Assembly: GCA_944322825.1 (NCBI GenBank)
Contig: CALUQD010000003.1
Location: forward strand, 1-64,000
Length of the DNA: 64,000 nucleotides
Source: Candidatus Avelusimicrobium pullicaecorum
GTDB taxonomy: Bacteria > Elusimicrobiota > Elusimicrobia > Elusimicrobiales > Elusimicrobiaceae
Direction: 5' to 3'
Shown one piece after another: positions 60,624 to 64,000 of this stretch. A program made the translations under genes and the position numbers. The notes below the pieces were generated by a model. That model saw only the letters and a program-made list of their open reading frames with translations, was not told the origin of the DNA and did not search any database. The stretch's first letter is position 1. The number at the start of each line of letters is the position of its first letter.

Positions 60624-61871
60624 TTATTGCAAAGAAGGATAAAGCGGGAAACGCGCCAAAAACGCTTTGACCTGCTCGGCAATGTGCGCCAGGTACGCGT
60701 CGTCCTGCGCGTGGGAGATGGCGTCGTCGATAAACGCGGCGATTTGGGCCATATCGGCTTCTTTCATTCCGCGCGTGGTGACGGCGGGCGTCCCTAGCCG
60801 CAGCCCGCTGGTGACGAACGGTTTTTCCGGGTCAAACGGGATGGTGTTTTTGTTGGCGGTGATGCCGGCTTTGTCCAGTGCGGCTTCGGCCGCCTTGCCG
60901 GTGAGTCCTTTGGAGCGCAAGTCGATACACATCACGTGGCAGTCCGTCCCGCCGGCTACCAAACGATAGCCGCGGGCCGTTAATTGTTTGGCCAGTTCCT
61001 GGGCGTTTAACTTGATTTGGTGTTGGTACGCTTTAAATTCGGGTTTTAAGGCTTCGCCAAAGCAGACGGCTTTGCCCGCGATGACGTGCATCAGCGGGCC
61101 GCCTTGCGTGCCGGGGAACACAGCCGAATTGATGGCTTTGGCCAACGGTTCTTTGCACAAGATAAGCCCGCCGCGCGGTCCGCGCAGCGTTTTGTGCGTG
61201 GTGGTGGTGACGACGTCCGCATACGGGAACGGATTGGGGTATTCGCCCGCGGCGATGAGCCCGGCGTAGTGGGCTACGTCGCACGCAAGGTATGCCCCGC
61301 ACGAGTCCGCAATTTCGCGCAATCGCTTCCAGTCAAACACGCGCGAATAGTTGGACGCGCCCGCCATAATGAGTTTCGGCTTGTGTTCCACGGCCAGCTT
61401 GGCGGCTTCGTCGTAGTCGATTTCTTCGGTGTCGGGGCGGACGTTCATGGCGATGATGTTATACAACTTGCCGGAAAAATTCATCGGGTGTCCGTGCGTT
61501 AAGTGCCCGCCGTGGGAAAGGTTCAGCCCCAGTACGGTGTCCCCGGGCTGCAATAAGGCAAAATACACGGCCATATTGGCCTGCGCGCCGGAATGCGGCT
61601 GCACGTTGGCGTGTTCGGCGTGAAAGAGTTGTTTGGCGCGGTCGATGGCGAGTTGTTCCACCTCGTCTACAAACTCACACCCGCCGTAATAGCGTTTGCC
61701 GGGGTAGCCTTCGGCATATTTGTTGGTCAGCACAGACCCTTGGGCTTGCATTACGGCCAAAGAGGTAAAATTTTCCGAAGCAATCAGTTCCAATTTTTCG
61801 CGTTGGCGGGCCAGTTCTTTGGCTACTGAAGCAAAAACGGCCGGGTCGGTTTTTTGAAGGTCAGGATACAT
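60624..61871 (-). CDS. glyA: Serine hydroxymethyltransferase
   Basis: GlyA interconverts serine and glycine with tetrahydrofolate. The 415-residue PLP enzyme has ASENFTS, the family N-terminal segment [33 protein letters not shown] and the PLP lysine in [16 protein letters not shown] (K227). I start at MYPDLQK (61871), with AAGGAG eight bases upstream; the in-frame GTG three codons earlier abuts that site. It diverges from the DHS-like gene. Confidence 0.96.
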   Translation of the reverse strand: MYPDLQKTDPAVFASVAKELARQREKLELIASENFTSLAVMQAQGSVLTNKYAEGYPGKRYYGGCEFVDEVEQLAIDRAKQLFHAEHANVQPHSGAQANMAVYFALLQPGDTVLGLNLSHGGHLTHGHPMNFSGKLYNIIAMNVRPDTEEIDYDEAAKLAVEHKPKLIMAGASNYSRVFDWKRLREIADSCGAYLACDVAHYAGLIAAGEYPNPFPYADVVTTTTHKTLRGPRGGLILCKEPLAKAINSAVFPGTQGGPLMHVIAGKAVCFGEALKPEFKAYQHQIKLNAQELAKQLTARGYRLVAGGTDCHVMCIDLRSKGLTGKAAEAALDKAGITANKNTIPFDPEKPFVTSGLRLGTPAVTTRGMKEADMAQIAAFIDDAISHAQDDAYLAHIAEQVKAFLARFPLYPSLQ

Positions 61872-61880
61872 ACAAGGCAC

Positions 61881-62023
61881 TCCTTGGGCGGGGGCGCAGA
61901 AAAAAGCGGTTTCTGTTCTTGTTTCCCGCCGTAAATTTTTTATAATTTTTCTATGAAAATGCGTCGTTATTTAATATAATTTACTAAATAGCAGTAAATA
62001 AATCCAGCAGAGGTGTAAAAGAA
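61881..62023. promoter_or_regulatory. Divergent promoter region of glyA and the DHS-like gene
   Basis: For the plus strand, TATAAT boxes occur near 61940 (with TTGTTT 16 bp upstream) and near 61975, and AGAGGTG lies before the 62024 start. For glyA only the ribosome-binding site AAGGAG is clear. No open frame is present in the spacer. Confidence 0.55.
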
Positions 62024-63100
62024 ATGGCAAAACTTACCAAAAAAGACTTTCTCAAAGACACCATCAAACACATTGACCTGAAAAAATACAATGTGGTCCC
62101 TATGGTGGAAGCCTTTGGGAGCATGGCCTATGCGTCCCGCGAAGTGGCCAGAGCGAGCAAAATCTATAATATGATGCTTTCCGACAAAAAATGCTCCGTC
62201 ATTTTGTGCATCGCGGGGTCGCTTGTATCCGCCGGCCTGAAAAAAGTAGTGGTGGATATGATTCAAAACAATATGGTAGACGCGATTGTTTCCAACGGTG
62301 CCAACATCGTGGACCAGGACTTCTTTGAAGCGCTGGGCTATAAACACTATATCGGCACTCCCTACAACGCCGACGACAATTTGCTGCGCGATTTGCATAT
62401 TGACCGCATCTACGACACCTATATCGACGAAGACCAACTCAAAGAATGCGACGAAACCGTCCATAAAATCTGCAACGCCTTGGAACCCCGCCCCTATTCT
62501 TCCCGCGAATTTATCTGGGAAATGGGCAAATGGCTGGAGAAAAAAGGCAAAGGCAAAGATTCTATCGTTTATAACGCGTACAAATACGGCGTGCCCGTGT
62601 TTGTGCCGGCGTTTTCCGACTGCTCGGCCGGTTTCGGCTTTGTAGCCCACCAGACCGAACACCCGGAAGCCCATGTGTCTATCGACAGTGCCAAAGATTT
62701 CTTGGAACTGACCAAAATCAAAATCAAAGCCAAAGAAACCGGCCTTATGATGTTCTCCGGCGGCGTACCGAAAAACTTTGCGCAGGATACGGTGGTGGCG
62801 GCCGAAATTTTGGGTGCCGATGCCCCGATGCACAAATACGCCGTGCAAATTACCGTAGCCGACGTGCGCGACGGCGCGCTCTCCGGCTCCACCCTCAAAG
62901 AAGCTTCTTCTTGGGGTAAAGTTTCCACCGCGCTGGAACAGATGGTTTACGGCGAATGCACCACGCTTATCCCGCTCATCATCGGTTACGGCTATCACAA
63001 AGGCGCGTGGAAAAAACGCAAAGCCGCCAACTACGTCAAGTTCCTCCAGGACGAAGACGCCAAAGTGGCCGCGCTGAAAGCCAAAAAAGCGAAAAAATAA
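62024..63100 (+). CDS. Deoxyhypusine synthase-like protein
   Basis: The 358-residue protein is a bacterial member of the deoxyhypusine synthase family: NAD-binding segments (IAGSLVSAGLKKVVVDMI, VSNGANIVDQDFFEALGY), the FVPAFSDCSAGFGF stretch and the active-site Lys region STLKEASSWGKVS (K299). eIF5A, the eukaryotic substrate, does not exist in bacteria, so the likely reaction is transfer of an aminobutyl group between polyamines, for example making homospermidine. The arginine decarboxylase and agmatinase genes at 17-18.5 kb would supply putrescine. Specificity is inferred. Confidence 0.85.
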   Translation: MAKLTKKDFLKDTIKHIDLKKYNVVPMVEAFGSMAYASREVARASKIYNMMLSDKKCSVILCIAGSLVSAGLKKVVVDMIQNNMVDAIVSNGANIVDQDFFEALGYKHYIGTPYNADDNLLRDLHIDRIYDTYIDEDQLKECDETVHKICNALEPRPYSSREFIWEMGKWLEKKGKGKDSIVYNAYKYGVPVFVPAFSDCSAGFGFVAHQTEHPEAHVSIDSAKDFLELTKIKIKAKETGLMMFSGGVPKNFAQDTVVAAEILGADAPMHKYAVQITVADVRDGALSGSTLKEASSWGKVSTALEQMVYGECTTLIPLIIGYGYHKGAWKKRKAANYVKFLQDEDAKVAALKAKKAKK

Positions 63101-63106
63101 CTTGTA

Positions 63107-63961
63107 ATGCGACTGAAAACCGCGTTTCTCAGTTTAGCCTTGCTGATCTGCCCGTGTGCGTTATGCTACGGGCAGCTCAGTTTTTCGGGGGTAAACGGGG
63201 AACGCGGCTATGCCGCCCTGCGGGCGTATTACCGGCTGGATTTGGATAACGGATTTGTGTTTACGCCGATGTACGGATATTACCGTATGACGGATAAAGA
63301 AATTGACGAAGCAGGCTCCACCTCCCGCTACGGGCTGGAGGTTTCGTATGAATTAAACGACGCCTGGCACGTAATGGCCGAAGGTTTTTGGCAGCCGCAG
63401 GCCGTGGGCTATCAGGCGGTGGGTTATGCGGCGGGGGCGGGGTGGATTCCTTTTTACCGCTGGGGGTTTTTTAGAAACCCGCTGCTGAACGGTTATGTGG
63501 GCCAAACGCGCTACCGTACGTATGTGGACAAGCGCGGCAACGATTTGCCCGGCGGCTCATTTGGGGAAGTGGAAACCACCGCATATGTGCAAGCCTCTGC
63601 CGACGCGGGAAATTTTAATTTGAAAGCCGCCTGGCAGAAAGTGCTAGAATATAGTAGCCAGCCGCCTGCCAATGTGACGTTTAGCTGGGCCAATATCCCT
63701 TTTATGACGGCGGTTGTGCAAGGGTTTGTAAAAGAAGCCGCCGCCCTGCGTATTAGCTACCGCACGCCATACATCACGCCGTATGCTTCGTTGGCGCGGT
63801 ACCGCTACAACGAACTAAGTGATACGGCGGCCGCAGTCAGCGCGGGGCTTCACTTGCATTTGGGGGAAATGTCCCTTTCCGGCGGGGTGGAAGTGTTTGA
63901 ACCGCGGCGGGAAGCCAACCGCAGGACCTATTTTTCTATGTCTGCCGAAGTAGAATTTTAA
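63107..63961 (+). CDS. Outer-membrane beta-barrel protein
   Basis: The 284-residue product has a signal peptide (TAFLSLALLICPCALCYG), many alternating strands (GYAALRAYYRLDLDNGFVFTPMYGYYRM, ALRISYRTPYITPYASLARYRY) and a terminal Phe in MSAEVEF, consistent with a barrel of about 12 strands. It starts six bases after the DHS-like gene, so the two are probably cotranscribed, but no functional link is obvious. Function unknown. Confidence 0.78.
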   Translation: MRLKTAFLSLALLICPCALCYGQLSFSGVNGERGYAALRAYYRLDLDNGFVFTPMYGYYRMTDKEIDEAGSTSRYGLEVSYELNDAWHVMAEGFWQPQAVGYQAVGYAAGAGWIPFYRWGFFRNPLLNGYVGQTRYRTYVDKRGNDLPGGSFGEVETTAYVQASADAGNFNLKAAWQKVLEYSSQPPANVTFSWANIPFMTAVVQGFVKEAAALRISYRTPYITPYASLARYRYNELSDTAAAVSAGLHLHLGEMSLSGGVEVFEPRREANRRTYFSMSAEVEF

Positions 63962-63973
63962 CCGGAGGTTCTT

Positions 63974-64000
63974 GTGCCTATAACCAATTTACGCTGTAAT
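63974..64000 (+). CDS. Start of a further gene, cut by the window edge
   Basis: GGAGG is followed after five bases by GTG and nine in-frame codons (MPITNLRCN) to the window edge. The sequence NLRCN recalls the start of the CxxxCxxC region of radical SAM proteins, but nine residues are too few to assign. Confidence 0.45.

Noticed and set aside
61967-62998. Open frame of 343 codons on the minus strand
   Set aside because: It is the antisense shadow of the deoxyhypusine synthase-like gene.
62024-63100. Hypusination of a translation factor
   Set aside because: Bacteria have EF-P, not eIF5A; bacterial DHS-like enzymes are better explained by polyamine synthesis.

Overview
The window looks like the replication-origin region of an obligately anaerobic, diderm (Gram-negative-type) bacterium. 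Evidence for the envelope type is KdsC, an HldD-like heptose epimerase, several outer-membrane beta-barrels and lipoproteins; evidence for anaerobiosis is a tpx/desulfoferrodoxin/flavodiiron/flavin reductase/rubredoxin operon. An orphan type IV pilin-like gene and the overall gene content are most reminiscent of gut Elusimicrobiota; that placement is inference, not a search result.

Layout. 1-3.3 kb: hrcA-grpE-dnaK heat-shock operon (minus strand, dnaK cut by the window edge) behind a sigma70-type promoter and a CIRCE-like operator. 3.4-9.3 kb: pilin-like gene, tatD, two envelope proteins, infC-rpmI-rplT with two candidate RNA control elements, a lipoprotein and a GIN-domain protein. 9.4-18.6 kb: nusB-ligA; a minus-strand run of M3 peptidase, type II pantothenate kinase, squalene/phytoene synthase and TPR protein; then pyruvoyl arginine decarboxylase-agmatinase. 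18.6-28.0 kb: three small outer-membrane barrels, a CsgG-like lipoprotein/small membrane protein/serS/TPR run, KdsC, an ion transporter, MgtC and a DegT aminotransferase. 28.0-35.6 kb (minus): parA-parB, lepB and a glycosyltransferase with three parS-like palindromes, and the oxygen-defence operon. 35.6-43.9 kb (plus): dnaA-dnaN-DUF721-gyrB-gyrA with a DnaA-box cluster after dnaA. 44-53.4 kb (plus): GH13 enzyme and a complete F-type ATP synthase operon that also carries an hldD-like gene. 53.5-64 kb: SPFH protein, Sel1 protein, four tandem secreted trypsin-fold proteins, glyA, a deoxyhypusine synthase-like gene and a further outer-membrane protein.

The most unusual system is the four-gene array at 55.6-60.5 kb. 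Each protein is about 400 residues, secreted, and trypsin-like, but the nucleophile position is Cys (GxCG) in all four, as in viral 3C-like proteases, and all share a C-terminal domain I do not recognise. Other points of interest are a recurring TAnnnT box exactly 6 nt before the start codon of several genes lacking a Shine-Dalgarno site (probable leaderless transcripts), a palindrome shared by the GH13 and ATP synthase promoters, a parS site lying inside a coding sequence and another fused to a terminator, and polyamine genes (arginine to agmatine to putrescine, plus the DHS-like enzyme). I saw no rRNA, tRNA, CRISPR array or insertion sequence.
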